Assembly (NCBI RefSeq): GCF_900156675.1
Contig: NZ_FTOH01000002.1
Span: 248,001-312,000 of the forward strand
Reading direction: 5' to 3'
Source: Thalassolituus maritimus
GTDB taxonomy: Bacteria > Pseudomonadota > Gammaproteobacteria > Pseudomonadales > Oceanobacteraceae
DNA length: 64,000 nt
Shown: positions 30,863 to 40,347 of the stretch, piece after piece
How the letters are laid out: each line of letters starts with the position of its first letter
Position numbering within the stretch: the stretch's first letter is position 1
Program-made: the position numbers and the translations under genes
The notes under the pieces: model-generated
The model's database searches: none
What the model saw: the letters and a program-made list of their open reading frames with translations, nothing else
Told to the model about the DNA's origin: nothing

Positions 30863-31054
30863 TTAGCTGACCTTGGGTTCACGAGGACCAAAGAAATACC
30901 AGGCAATCAGGCCTGCGACAGGCAGTAGCAGGATTGCTGCAATCCAGGCCGCTTTTACGCCCAATGTGGTGCGTGCCTGCACGGTGTTAAGGATGGCGTA
31001 GATATCGCCAACCAGAATCAGAATGCCAAAAATACCACCCACTTCAATCACCAT
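30863..31054 (-). CDS. Small inner-membrane protein, PLDc N-terminal-domain type
   Basis: 63 residues, two hydrophobic segments (about 5-25 and 34-54) with a short polar loop (QARTTLGVKAAW) and ending WYFFGPREPKVS. This is the pattern of the small PLDc_N (phospholipase D-nuclease N-terminal) membrane proteins, which carry no catalytic part. GGGG-rich purine run before ATG at 31054. Function unknown. Confidence 0.75.
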   Translation of the reverse strand: MVIEVGGIFGILILVGDIYAILNTVQARTTLGVKAAWIAAILLLPVAGLIAWYFFGPREPKVS

Positions 31055-31120
31055 AGTGTCCCCCCTGTGAATCCCCCGGTAATAGCGGCAATGATCATAT
31101 CATGCAGAGTGTTGCAGTTA

Positions 31121-31915
31121 TCAGAATCGTTTTCCGCTGGTGAGTTCAGTAATCACAGTACCCTGAAAAGGCGTTGCAGAAATCTCGTCGACGCGATTAT
31201 TGATCCACTCCTCACATTGCTGATGGAGAAACTTAGTTGGTAAGTCTTTACTATCTAGCGGAGCGCCGATAACGACGGTAATTGTGCCCGGGTAGCGTAT
31301 CCAGTGGTGGTTCGGCCAGAAGTCTCCGGCGTTATGGGCAACCGGAATCACGGGTGCCTTGACGCGGCTGGCGAGCATACTGCCCCCCTTAGAAAACGCT
31401 TTGCGCGCGCCTGCAGGGACACGGCTTCCTTCGGGAAATATCAGTACATGAAAGCCATTGTTCAGGCGTTTGGTTCCTTGCTTAACGAGACCTTTGAGCG
31501 CTGTCGTGCGTTGCGTCCGGTCGATCGTAATAGGCCCCATCATGGCGAGGTACCAGCCAAAGATCGGAATACGTGTCAGCTCTTTTTTGATGACCTGAAC
31601 CTGTGGCGGCAGCAGTGCGGGCAGCATAAAGGTTTCCCAACTACTTTGGTGCTTCGCGACAATTATGGACGGCCGGGAGGGGAGCTCGCCTTCGTAGATG
31701 ACTTTCCAACGCAGGCCGAGAATCAGACGTGCTGACCAGACGCATGCGATGCAGAAAGGTCGACCTATAAAACGATGTCGGGCGGGTAGATCCATCAATG
31801 GCGAAATAATCAGAGCGGGAAGGATCCAGATCAGGGTGAGGAAGGTCATCCAGACCATAAAAATGATGGTGCGGCAGGCGGCGAGTGATGTAGAGCGAGC
31901 GGTGGTCTCAGGCAA
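31121..31915 (-). CDS. 1-acyl-sn-glycerol-3-phosphate acyltransferase family (PlsC-like)
   Basis: 264 residues from TTG at 31915, chosen because AAGGAG stands 7 bases before it; GTG at 31945 is an upstream alternative with no such site. One or two N-terminal membrane segments (about 20-45), then motif I KHQSSWET (His-x4-Glu form of HX4D), RIPIFGWYLAMMGPITIDR (motif II), FPEGSRVP (motif III) and PVAHNAGDFWP (motif IV). Makes phosphatidic acid or acylates a related lipid at the inner membrane. Confidence 0.9.
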   Translation of the reverse strand: MPETTARSTSLAACRTIIFMVWMTFLTLIWILPALIISPLMDLPARHRFIGRPFCIACVWSARLILGLRWKVIYEGELPSRPSIIVAKHQSSWETFMLPALLPPQVQVIKKELTRIPIFGWYLAMMGPITIDRTQRTTALKGLVKQGTKRLNNGFHVLIFPEGSRVPAGARKAFSKGGSMLASRVKAPVIPVAHNAGDFWPNHHWIRYPGTITVVIGAPLDSKDLPTKFLHQQCEEWINNRVDEISATPFQGTVITELTSGKRF

Positions 31916-32076
31916 TCGTTTACTCCTTCGGAGTGTGACTAGCACTGTATTCAGAGTACGGCGAAAGCCGCCTTCTGAAAAGTAGCGATTTGCTATCTGG
32001 CTCTGGCTTTGTCAGGGTAATACAGGCACGCCGCGCTGAGACGGGGTGCGCTGGACCATACAAACCGGAGTGTTGA

Positions 32077-34065
32077 ATGAATCTCGAACGAAAAGGCCTT
32101 CAGGCAACGTTACTTATGCCTGTTGCTGTCCCCACCATTATTGTCGCGGCTCTGTTGATTATAGGCACGGTCAGTAATCCTGAAGCAGCGGGCAATCTGT
32201 TCAGCAGTATGCTGGGCTGGATTACCCAGACGTTTGGCTGGTTCTACATGTTAGCGGTGGCGATCTTTCTGATTTTTATTCTTGTGGTTGGCTTCAGCAG
32301 TTGGGGCAACATCCGATTGGGTTCTGATCATGCGGAACCCGAGTATTCGTTTCCGGCCTGGTTCGCAATGTTGTTCTCAGCAGGCTACGGTATCGCACTG
32401 CTGTTCTTTGGTGTGGCTGAGCCCGTACTTCATTATTCGACGCCTCCGGCCGGTGCCGCAGAGACTGTGCCCGCGGCAAAAGAAGCCATGCAGATTGCCT
32501 ATTTCCACTGGGGTCTCCACATCTGGGGGATCTACGGTCTGATGGGGTTAGTGTTGGCTTACTTTGCCTACAGGCACGGTCTTCCCTTGTCTGTGCGCTC
32601 TGCGTTGTACCCTCTCATTGGTGATCGCATTCATGGTTGGGCTGGGCATATCGTCGATACGTTCGCGGTATTGGGGACTATGTTTGGCCTGGCAACGACG
32701 CTGGGGCTGTCGGTATCTCAGATAAATGCAGGCATCAATTATCTCTGGCCAGCGATACCGGTGAGCACGACCGTTCAGGTGATCGCCATTACTGTGATTA
32801 CTCTGGCTGCGACGGCTTCAGTGGTTGCGGGTATGGACAAGGGCATTAAGAACCTGTCGATGCTGAACATGGGGCTGGCAGTTTTTCTTATGGCCGTTGT
32901 TTTCGCCGTAGGCCCGAGCGTTCATATTCTTAATACCCTGTTGCAGAATACAGGTGCTTATCTGGGTGGCGTTGTCGAGCGCACCTTTAATATGCAGGCC
33001 TACACACACAGTGACTGGATTGGTAACTGGACACTGTTTATCTTCGCCTGGACGATTGCCTGGGCGCCTTTTGTTGGTCTCTTTATCGCTAAGATCAGCC
33101 GTGGACGTACGATCCGTCAGTTTGTGTTTGGTGTCCTGGCGGTTCCGACTCTGTTTACATTTCTGTGGTTCGCCATTTTTGGCGATACGGCACTGCACCT
33201 GATTATGGAGCAGGGCAAAGAGGCGTTGATCGGCGAAGTTCAGTCCAATCATGCGGTGGCACTGTTTGAGTTTTATGATCGTCTGCCGATGTCGTTTTTC
33301 CTTTCGATTATCACCGTCTTCCTCATCATTACCTTCTTTGTTACCTCATCCGACTCGGGCTCTCTGGTGGTCGACTCACTGGCGTCGGGCGGCTTACTAG
33401 AGACGCCAGTTTGGCAACGAGTGTTCTGGGCTTTCCTTGAAGGGGGCATAGCGGCGGCCTTGCTGTTGGCTGGCGGCTTAAGTGCATTGCAGACCATGAC
33501 TATCGTGAGTGCATTACCATTCGGGATCATCATGCTGCTGGCCGTTGCCGGGCTCTGGCGGGCATTGGTGATTGAGGGTCACCGTGACACCTCTATTAGT
33601 GCGATCACTCCTGTCCGCCCGCACAGCGATGGTGGCGACTGGCGCAAGCGCCTGAATGGCATGATGAAATTCCCCGGTGCTAACAAAGTCGAGAAATACA
33701 TTGAGGGCGTTGTTACGCCCGCGCTGGAAGAAGTCAGTGAAGAATTACGTTCTCACGGTTGGGATGTGCGTGTCAGTGGTGCGACGGGGGAAGTCTCCAT
33801 GTCTCTGGTGAGAGAGGGCGTTGATGAGTTCTTTTATCAGGTCAAAGCCACCGAGCATGACGCACCGGATTATCGGCCAGCGGGTGCAAAGTCGGCGACC
33901 TTCTGGCGTGCCGATGTTCACCTGAGTCATGGTTCGCTGGGTTACGATTTGTTTGGTTGCAGCAAAGAGGAAGTCATCAGGGACCTGGTGGATCACCTTG
34001 AGCAGTACCTCAACTTTATCGAGGCTGCGCCCGGCACCTTACCGTGGGAGCCGGTGAACAATTAA
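32077..34065 (+). CDS. BCCT-family transporter (betaine/choline/carnitine type)
   Basis: 662 residues. Twelve membrane segments, with GYGIALLFFGVAEPVLHYST and WTIAWAPFVGLFIAKISRGR (the conserved Trp-rich BCCT stretch). A cytosolic C-terminal tail of about 140 residues follows the last segment, as in BetT-like members, where the tail senses osmotic strength. Likely a Na+- or H+-driven uptake system for choline or betaine, which fits a marine life; the exact substrate cannot be told. Stops of this gene and gmhB overlap by 4 bases, convergent. Confidence 0.9.
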   Translation: MNLERKGLQATLLMPVAVPTIIVAALLIIGTVSNPEAAGNLFSSMLGWITQTFGWFYMLAVAIFLIFILVVGFSSWGNIRLGSDHAEPEYSFPAWFAMLFSAGYGIALLFFGVAEPVLHYSTPPAGAAETVPAAKEAMQIAYFHWGLHIWGIYGLMGLVLAYFAYRHGLPLSVRSALYPLIGDRIHGWAGHIVDTFAVLGTMFGLATTLGLSVSQINAGINYLWPAIPVSTTVQVIAITVITLAATASVVAGMDKGIKNLSMLNMGLAVFLMAVVFAVGPSVHILNTLLQNTGAYLGGVVERTFNMQAYTHSDWIGNWTLFIFAWTIAWAPFVGLFIAKISRGRTIRQFVFGVLAVPTLFTFLWFAIFGDTALHLIMEQGKEALIGEVQSNHAVALFEFYDRLPMSFFLSIITVFLIITFFVTSSDSGSLVVDSLASGGLLETPVWQRVFWAFLEGGIAAALLLAGGLSALQTMTIVSALPFGIIMLLAVAGLWRALVIEGHRDTSISAITPVRPHSDGGDWRKRLNGMMKFPGANKVEKYIEGVVTPALEEVSEELRSHGWDVRVSGATGEVSMSLVREGVDEFFYQVKATEHDAPDYRPAGAKSATFWRADVHLSHGSLGYDLFGCSKEEVIRDLVDHLEQYLNFIEAAPGTLPWEPVNN

Positions 34066-34613
34066 GGTTGCTCGGCGATAAGCCAATCAACAAATGCGGC
34101 CAGGTCCTCAAACACGGGGGCCTGAGCCAGTGTCGGGTGAGAAGTGAGTTTGTGCTCACTTTTCTCGCCTTTGCCGGTTCTTACAAGCGCAGTTTTGCAT
34201 CCTGCTGCAACTCCAGCCTCCAGGTCGCGTATCGAGTCACCGACCATCCAGGCACCTTCTGCTGACACCTTCAGCGCATCTTCGATCTGATGAATCAAAC
34301 CGGGCAGTGGCTTGCGGCAGTCACAGCCGTCGTCCGGGCCGTGCGGACAGAACGCGATATGAGCAAACTCACCGCCTTCAGCAGCGGCGAGCCCCGTCAT
34401 CTTGTCGTGCATGGCATCAAGATCAGCCTGAGAAAAATAGCCGCGTGCCAGACCACTCTGGTTCGTTGCAACAACAACGGTGAAGCCGGCCTTGCAGAGT
34501 TTACCTACGGCTTCTGCGCTGCCTGGAATCGGCAGCCACTCATCAACGGACTTAACGTACGCATCGGAATCCTGATTCAGAACGCCATCGCGGTCGAGAA
34601 TGATGAGTTTCAT
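34062..34613 (-). CDS. gmhB: GmhB, D-glycero-beta-D-manno-heptose-1,7-bisphosphate 7-phosphatase
   Basis: 183 residues. HAD phosphatase of the ADP-heptose pathway: nucleophile motif LDRDGVLNQD (Asp8, Asp10), ATNQSGLARGYF (motif II), a zinc loop with FCPHGPDDGCDCRKP, and GDSIRDLEAG (motif IV). Supplies heptose-1-phosphate for HldE, encoded 22 kb away in this window. Stands alone here. Confidence 0.93.
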   Translation of the reverse strand: MKLIILDRDGVLNQDSDAYVKSVDEWLPIPGSAEAVGKLCKAGFTVVVATNQSGLARGYFSQADLDAMHDKMTGLAAAEGGEFAHIAFCPHGPDDGCDCRKPLPGLIHQIEDALKVSAEGAWMVGDSIRDLEAGVAAGCKTALVRTGKGEKSEHKLTSHPTLAQAPVFEDLAAFVDWLIAEQP

Positions 34614-34621
34614 AGAGGGGT

Positions 34622-34653
34622 CTCCGGGCTATAGGTAAAACAAAAGCCCGGAG
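34622..34653. terminator. Inverted repeat between two minus-strand genes
   Basis: CTCCGGGCT ... AGCCCGGAG, 9-base stem with a 14-base loop that is T-rich on the minus strand. It lies between the end of the GlyGly-CTERM gene and the start of gmhB and may end transcription of the former; no T-run after the stem. Confidence 0.4.
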
Positions 34654-34670
34654 TATAACGATCTGGGGAA

Positions 34671-36233
34671 TCAGAGAATACGGCTGGTTGGTTTTTGCCG
34701 ACGGAATAAGGTAACCCCGAGAATCGTCAGCCAGAACATTGAACCACCGCCTGATGACGAGCCAGAGTCTTCATCGGTTTCTTCGGGCTCTTCTTCTGGG
34801 GCGGAAGTCTCGGGTGCAGCAGCAACGCTGAAAGAAGCGGTTTCGTAGCTGGCATCGTCACAACGATCCAGAAGGGTTTCACACACACGATACTCGAAGG
34901 CATTGGCTCCCTCATCGTAGAAGGTAGCGAGAAAGGCGACCGTTGCAGTTGCTCCGGCTTCGAGCGTGATCTCACAATGCAGGTAGGTGTTGCCTGCGTC
35001 AAAGTCCGTGGTGTCGTCACAGTTCTTTATCGCTGCATCGGACGTTGCGTTGTAGTGTTCCGAGAAACGTCCTTCAAGCACCTCAAAGGCATTGAAAGGC
35101 AGGCGAATTTCTACAAGTGCCTGCCCGTCATCGCTACCATTGTTCGAGACTTCAAATTCGAACGTTTTTGCTACACTGGCCTGGATATCTGCGGTTGCCG
35201 GTGCCGGAAAGGAATAGCTGGTATCAAGACCTGTTGTGAAATAGTTGGGTTCTGACCAGTCAGATTTACGCTCACTGGCGCCTTCGAGCGCAGTGTATCG
35301 AACCTGAACAGCATAATCGGTGGCGGGTTCCAGCGTCAGGCCAGGATCTGGCAAAGTAACGTCTGAACCTGTCGCACTGATGTACTCTGGCCACTCATAC
35401 AAGCCCAAAGAGCCATTCTGGCCGCTACCTGTTGGGCTGATATTTCCTTCGTTATCGGGGTTAAAGATAAGGCCGAAATTACTTGCAGGTGAATCACCTC
35501 CGGTAAGAGTAGTTTTCCAGCCGGCCAGTGAATCCCCTGCAACATAAGCAGGGCCATTCCAGTCGATGGAGATGGTGCTGTCCGTACTGTTGAATAATGG
35601 CTCGCTCAGGTCGGAAGGTATAGTGAATAGACCGACACCATTTTCAGATGTAAAGGCCGCCTGTAAGACGATATCGCCTGCAACCGCGTCGGAGAGGTAG
35701 GTCCATTGAACCGCGAGCGCCACTGTCAGGTCATTTGCAGCTTCCGGAGCAACAATGAGAATTGGGGCTTTATCGTCACTTGGGCGCAGATCGCTGAGCG
35801 CCCCGGGAATCATCTCGACGGTTGCGGCGACAGAGTCGTCAGCCGAGAAAAGCTGAACGACGCCAGTATTGGTAACTTCGAGTCGGGTTGTGTACACACC
35901 ATTAAAGTTGAAGCCGTTCGGAATGTCGTAGATATAAGTCGATTCTGGAATGCTGTCGAGATTGGTGGTCTCGTCCCCGCGTGTGCCACCAGTGATTACA
36001 AAGCGTTCATTCGCGTCGGTAAGCCGCCACTCCGCACTGTCGAACACGAGATTAGCGCTGCTACCACCTTTTTCTAACATTGGGCTGCCGCTTAACTCGG
36101 GATTGAGTGGAACATCTATGGCACCGTCTGCGGGGCTGTCGATGGTCGGTGTCTCGGGGAAATAAGGGCTCACCGCAAACACGGGTGAACTGATAAAAAT
36201 CAGCGCTGCTGACCAGTTAATCTTACGGCTCAA
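34671..36233 (-). CDS. Secreted surface protein with GlyGly-CTERM (rhombosortase) tail
   Basis: About 520 residues from TTG at 36233 (GGAG 8 bases upstream; TTG at 36239 is also open). Signal peptide INWSAALIFISSPVFAVSP. The body is beta-rich and Asp/Ser/Thr-rich, with a stretch of Ig-like or fibronectin-like sequence near residues 285-340 (LEPATDYAVQVRYTALEG). The last 40 residues are an acidic linker, SGSSSGGGSMFW, a hydrophobic helix and RRQK: the GlyGly-CTERM sorting signal recognised by rhombosortase and type II secretion. No rhombosortase is in the window. Function beyond surface display unknown. Confidence 0.8.
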   Translation of the reverse strand: MSRKINWSAALIFISSPVFAVSPYFPETPTIDSPADGAIDVPLNPELSGSPMLEKGGSSANLVFDSAEWRLTDANERFVITGGTRGDETTNLDSIPESTYIYDIPNGFNFNGVYTTRLEVTNTGVVQLFSADDSVAATVEMIPGALSDLRPSDDKAPILIVAPEAANDLTVALAVQWTYLSDAVAGDIVLQAAFTSENGVGLFTIPSDLSEPLFNSTDSTISIDWNGPAYVAGDSLAGWKTTLTGGDSPASNFGLIFNPDNEGNISPTGSGQNGSLGLYEWPEYISATGSDVTLPDPGLTLEPATDYAVQVRYTALEGASERKSDWSEPNYFTTGLDTSYSFPAPATADIQASVAKTFEFEVSNNGSDDGQALVEIRLPFNAFEVLEGRFSEHYNATSDAAIKNCDDTTDFDAGNTYLHCEITLEAGATATVAFLATFYDEGANAFEYRVCETLLDRCDDASYETASFSVAAAPETSAPEEEPEETDEDSGSSSGGGSMFWLTILGVTLFRRQKPTSRIL

Positions 36234-36500
36234 GGACAAAGCTCCAGCTTATTCTTATTAGTTAACCAATGGTGACCTATCTCGCTCCCGGACGCGAGAA
36301 TTTATACCTGCCTTGCAGGGTCTTTACACGAACTCGCCACATGCTTAGACCCAAATAGCCACTATTGGGCAGCGGGCGCTTTAGTGTCGCCACTGTCATA
36401 TTCCGACATCCGACTTGCTGCGAATCCCGGTATTACCTCAGCGCCCTTCTGCTAATCTCAAGCTCCCCAACAATTCCCATCACAATTAAGGACGATGGAT

Positions 36501-38192
36501 ATGGATATAACAATGATAAAACGGCTTATGGCAGCGACCGTATGTGGCTCAGCATTGATGCTGGCAGCTTGCGGAGAATCCCCGAAAGAAGGCGTGGCAA
36601 CCACTGATTCAATTACCGATTCAACCAGGAATGGAACCTGTACGGGCACTTACCCAAGTTACTGGCAGGACCCAGCATTCCCGGATCAGTGGGTTGGCCA
36701 GAAAACCAGCAACGTTCCACCGGCTGATTGGACAGGGCCTGTGTATCAGCTGTCGGATGATTTCCCGCGCTCTCCGGTGGACGACGCGGCAAGCCAGCAA
36801 TGGCGTGACAGTAAATTCGATGCGTTATTCGAAGAGGGCACGTCTCAGGAAGAAAAAGCGAAGCTGGCATACGAATATGGCTGGCTGGTGATGGAGTATA
36901 TCCAGGAAGGCAATGTTAACCAGACTGGTATTGAAGACTGGGACGTATGTAACAACAAGGTTCGTCCCTGGTACAACATTCCATTCCAGACGTACGATGC
37001 CATGAGCGGACGCGAGTTCACACACGGCTTGACACGCGAGGCGCCGGTGACGTTCTCAACCCCCGAAGGCGATAAGCAAAGCACCATGTGGGCGGTGGGC
37101 TTCTTCAATGCCACGGCAGCTTACACTCTCGGCACTGTCTGGCAGGCCGACGGCACCGCGAAAATTCCGCAGGACGACGTCAGCTTTGACGAAGGCGCGG
37201 TGATCGGTAAGCCGCTTTTCAATACGCTCAGCCCTGATGTGTTGCCAGTGATGGAGAATCTTCCGAGCTGGAATGCGAATATCTCAGATCCAACGTTCTG
37301 TAGTTGCACACCTGCTAACGGTAAAGAATGTACGTTGATTGAAGAGAGCGAGCAGTGTCCTCGCAGTACCACCGAGTGGGGTGACGTGACCTTGCTGCAA
37401 TTCGATTTTGCTGTAAAAGACAGTCGTGCCAAAGGTACTGAATGGGTGTTTGGTACCTTCGTTGCTGACGGTCAACGCAAGGCCGATGTAGACGATCCGT
37501 GGCAGCGTATTGCTCTGCTGGGTGTTATGTGGGGTAACGACACACCACCAGAAGGCCAGCTTGCGTATAACCACCCGGTCGACGTGAAGAAAAATGGCTT
37601 TAAAGAGGAAGTTATTTTTTGGGATACCGTTGATGAGCTGAATAAATACGGTGGTAATAACGTCATGAAGCAGATGGGTCATCTGGGCTGTAATTATCGC
37701 TTAAATGGCCCTGCGGATAATGCCAACAGCTCATGTATGTCCTGTCATGGCACGGCTTCTGTGCCAGATAAAAATCTGGTGACGCCGCCACTCCTTTCGC
37801 AGTTCTCATCTCTGACCAAAGAATGTGTCACGCCAAATGCGGCTAACCCGGCTATTGGTAAAGATCGCAGTGGTGCTGATGCAACAGTGAATAACGGTAT
37901 CGGCTTTGCTGAAATAGACAGTATCTACTTCGCCAATACGCCAGCAGCTGAGCCATTTAATATGACGGTTGAAACAGGCTCTGGCCCAGTTAACGTGATG
38001 GGCGATGGCGTACCGGCTTACGATAGTGGACGCAGCAGCTGGATTTCACTGGATTATTCATTGCAGCTTTCTATTTCGCTGACGCAGTGGATGCAATGGC
38101 AGGATCACAGCGATGACCCAATTGAAGGGCGCATTCATATGAAAGAAATCCGACGTGGCTACCCCGCTGGTGTCGGCCATAAAGCGGAATAA
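36501..38192 (+). CDS. Mono-haem c-type cytochrome lipoprotein
   Basis: About 563 residues from ATG at 36501 (AAGGA 8 bases upstream; ATG at 36495 is too close to it). Signal MIKRLMAATVCGSALMLAAC with lipobox MLAAC, so exported and lipid-anchored. One haem-binding motif CMSCH at about residue 415 (SSCMSCHGTASVPDK); several other Cys (CTGT, CSCTPANGKEC, CPR) may form disulphides. The family was not recognised by name; such long mono-haem lipoproteins occur in marine gammaproteobacteria. The large N-terminal part has no recognised domain. It stands alone and ends in a strong terminator. Confidence 0.72.
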   Translation: MDITMIKRLMAATVCGSALMLAACGESPKEGVATTDSITDSTRNGTCTGTYPSYWQDPAFPDQWVGQKTSNVPPADWTGPVYQLSDDFPRSPVDDAASQQWRDSKFDALFEEGTSQEEKAKLAYEYGWLVMEYIQEGNVNQTGIEDWDVCNNKVRPWYNIPFQTYDAMSGREFTHGLTREAPVTFSTPEGDKQSTMWAVGFFNATAAYTLGTVWQADGTAKIPQDDVSFDEGAVIGKPLFNTLSPDVLPVMENLPSWNANISDPTFCSCTPANGKECTLIEESEQCPRSTTEWGDVTLLQFDFAVKDSRAKGTEWVFGTFVADGQRKADVDDPWQRIALLGVMWGNDTPPEGQLAYNHPVDVKKNGFKEEVIFWDTVDELNKYGGNNVMKQMGHLGCNYRLNGPADNANSSCMSCHGTASVPDKNLVTPPLLSQFSSLTKECVTPNAANPAIGKDRSGADATVNNGIGFAEIDSIYFANTPAAEPFNMTVETGSGPVNVMGDGVPAYDSGRSSWISLDYSLQLSISLTQWMQWQDHSDDPIEGRIHMKEIRRGYPAGVGHKAE

Positions 38193-38212
38193 TTTAAGTA
38201 CGCTTTAAACAA

Positions 38213-38248
38213 AAAAGCCCGCCAAGCAGACATGCTTGGCGGGCTTTT
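38213..38248. terminator. Bidirectional terminator between cytochrome gene and glyS
   Basis: Perfect 16-base stem AAAAGCCCGCCAAGCA/TGCTTGGCGGGCTTTT with GACA loop. A-run before and T-run after serve both convergent genes. Confidence 0.93.
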
Positions 38249-38267
38249 GGGGGTCAAGATATCAGGC

Positions 38268-40346
38268 TTACAGCACCGATATATCCGCAATACCGATAAA
38301 CAGCCCTTGAAGCTGTTTGAGCAGTGCCAGGCGATTGTTTTTCACGGCTTCGTCATCGGCCATAACCATGACATTGTCGAAGAAGGCATCAACAGATTCT
38401 CGCAGGCCAGCCAGCTCGGTCAGTGCGGCGCTGTAGTCGCCAGCGGCCATCAGCGGAGCAACGGCAGCCTGTTTAGCAGCAACCTGTTCAGCCAGTGCTT
38501 TTTCTTCAGCCTGTGCCAGCAGAGCGTTGTTTACGTCTGCAGTGACGGCATCGCCGCCGTTCTTGGCGAGGATGTTGGATACACGCTTGTTCGCAGCAGC
38601 CAGCGATTCGGCAGCATCGAGCTTGCTGAATTCGAATACGGCTTTCACACGACGGTTCACATCCAGTGCATTCGTTACGCCCAGAGCGCGCACGGCCTGG
38701 AATACGCCAGTCGGGATGTGTTCATCCGCGTACCAGGCGCTGAAGCGGTCCAGCATGTATTCGATCAGGGTGGCTTTGGTGTCGGCTTTTGGAGCCGTCT
38801 GCCAATTTCCTTCGATAGCCCAGTCGATAAGAGTACCGAGGTCGATGTTGATCTCTTTCTCAACCAAAATGCGCAGCACACCCAGAGACGCACGACGCAG
38901 TGCGAACGGGTCTTTAGAGCCCGTTGGGATCTGACCTAAGCCAAACAGGCCGACAAGGCTGTCGAGACGGTCGGCCAGTGCAATCAGAGTACCGGTCTGT
39001 GTTGCAGGCAGTTCATCGCCAGCAAACGCAGGCATGTACTGTTCAACCATGGCGGCTGCAACATCGGCGTGCTCGCCATCGTGCTCGGCGTAGTATTTAC
39101 CGGCCAGACCCTGCAGGTCGGTGAATTCGAACACCATGTTAGACACGAGGTCGTTCTTACACAGCTGCGCTGCACGCTCAACCAGTGCTTTGTCGCCACC
39201 GGTTTCGTCAGCGATGCGGGAAGCCAGTGCGCCAATACGGCGGGCTTTATCAGCAACGGAACCGAGTTTGTTCACCCAGACGACGTTTTCGAGCTTGGCG
39301 AAACGGCTTTCCAGTTTCTGTTTACGGTCGGTATCCCAGAAGAAGGCGGCATCCGCCAGACGTGGACGGATCACTTTCTCGTTACCTGAAATCACCTGCG
39401 CCGGATCTTTCGATTCGATGTTCGATACCGTGATGAAGTTAGGCAGCAGTTTGTCGCCTTTCATCACGTGGAAGTATTTCTGGTGCTCTTTCATAGAGGA
39501 CACCAGTGCTTCCGGGGGAACGCGCAAGAAGTCTTCGTCGAATGAGCCAGCCAGCGCGACAGGCCACTCGTTAAGTGCGGTAACTTCGTCGAGCAGGTCG
39601 TCGTCGATGATGGCTTCGCCACCCAGCTTCAAGCCTTCGGCAGTGACCTGTTCTTTGATCAGGGCTGAACGCTCTGCAAAGCTGGCCATCACGTAGGCGC
39701 CACGCAGGGTCTCCTGATACGCCATTGGATTGGCAATCACGATCTCGCCCGGTGCATGGAAACGGTGGCCACGGCTGGTGTTACCGGCTTTCAGGCCCAG
39801 CACTTCGCCATCGACCACGTCATCGCCGAGCAGCATAACCAGCCACTGAACCGGACGTACGAATTCGACGCGTGATGCACCCCAGCGCATGCGCTTAGGA
39901 ATTGGCAGCTTATCGAGGCTGTTCTGAATGATGCCTGCAAGAAGCTCGGTAGTCTGCTGACCTTTGATCGTGCGCTGCAGCATCAGCTTACCGGCGTTTT
40001 TGCCATGCGATTCAGGTGCTGTCTGAAGTTCAGATGCATCAGCGCCTGCCCGCGACGCAAAGCCTACTGCCGCTTTGGTTGGGTTGCCGTCGGCATCAAA
40101 GGCAATGTTCGCCGGAGGGCCGTAGAGAGTTTCTTCTTTGTCGGCCTGCTCGCACTGCAGTGCTTCAATCGTGATGGCGAGGCGACGCGGCGCAGCGTAG
40201 CTGATGACGTTTCCGTGGCTCAGGCCCGCTTCTTTCAGGCCGGCTTCAACGCCAGCAGTGAAGGCGTCAGACAGCGACTTTAATGCCGTTGGTGGCAGCT
40301 CTTCGGTACCGAGCTCTACCAGAAAATCTTTATTCGACTGGCTCAT
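38268..40346 (-). CDS. glyS: Glycyl-tRNA synthetase beta subunit
   Basis: 692 residues from ATG at 40346; the open frame runs on to 40487 inside glyQ but that part is a shadow. Begins MSQSNKDFLVELGTEELPPT, the conserved start of GlyS. Forms the alpha2beta2 glycyl-tRNA synthetase with GlyQ and binds tRNA. The ATG is 1 base after the glyQ stop, so translation is coupled. Confidence 0.97.
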   Translation of the reverse strand: MSQSNKDFLVELGTEELPPTALKSLSDAFTAGVEAGLKEAGLSHGNVISYAAPRRLAITIEALQCEQADKEETLYGPPANIAFDADGNPTKAAVGFASRAGADASELQTAPESHGKNAGKLMLQRTIKGQQTTELLAGIIQNSLDKLPIPKRMRWGASRVEFVRPVQWLVMLLGDDVVDGEVLGLKAGNTSRGHRFHAPGEIVIANPMAYQETLRGAYVMASFAERSALIKEQVTAEGLKLGGEAIIDDDLLDEVTALNEWPVALAGSFDEDFLRVPPEALVSSMKEHQKYFHVMKGDKLLPNFITVSNIESKDPAQVISGNEKVIRPRLADAAFFWDTDRKQKLESRFAKLENVVWVNKLGSVADKARRIGALASRIADETGGDKALVERAAQLCKNDLVSNMVFEFTDLQGLAGKYYAEHDGEHADVAAAMVEQYMPAFAGDELPATQTGTLIALADRLDSLVGLFGLGQIPTGSKDPFALRRASLGVLRILVEKEINIDLGTLIDWAIEGNWQTAPKADTKATLIEYMLDRFSAWYADEHIPTGVFQAVRALGVTNALDVNRRVKAVFEFSKLDAAESLAAANKRVSNILAKNGGDAVTADVNNALLAQAEEKALAEQVAAKQAAVAPLMAAGDYSAALTELAGLRESVDAFFDNVMVMADDEAVKNNRLALLKQLQGLFIGIADISVL

Positions 40347-40347
40347 C

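Noticed and set aside
38232-38939. Plus-strand frame of 235 codons across glyS
   Set aside because: Shadow of glyS with no recognisable domain.
39455-39480. Possible fourth parS-like site in glyS (CACGTGGAA)
   Set aside because: Only one half-site matches; the other half (TTCAT) breaks the palindrome.
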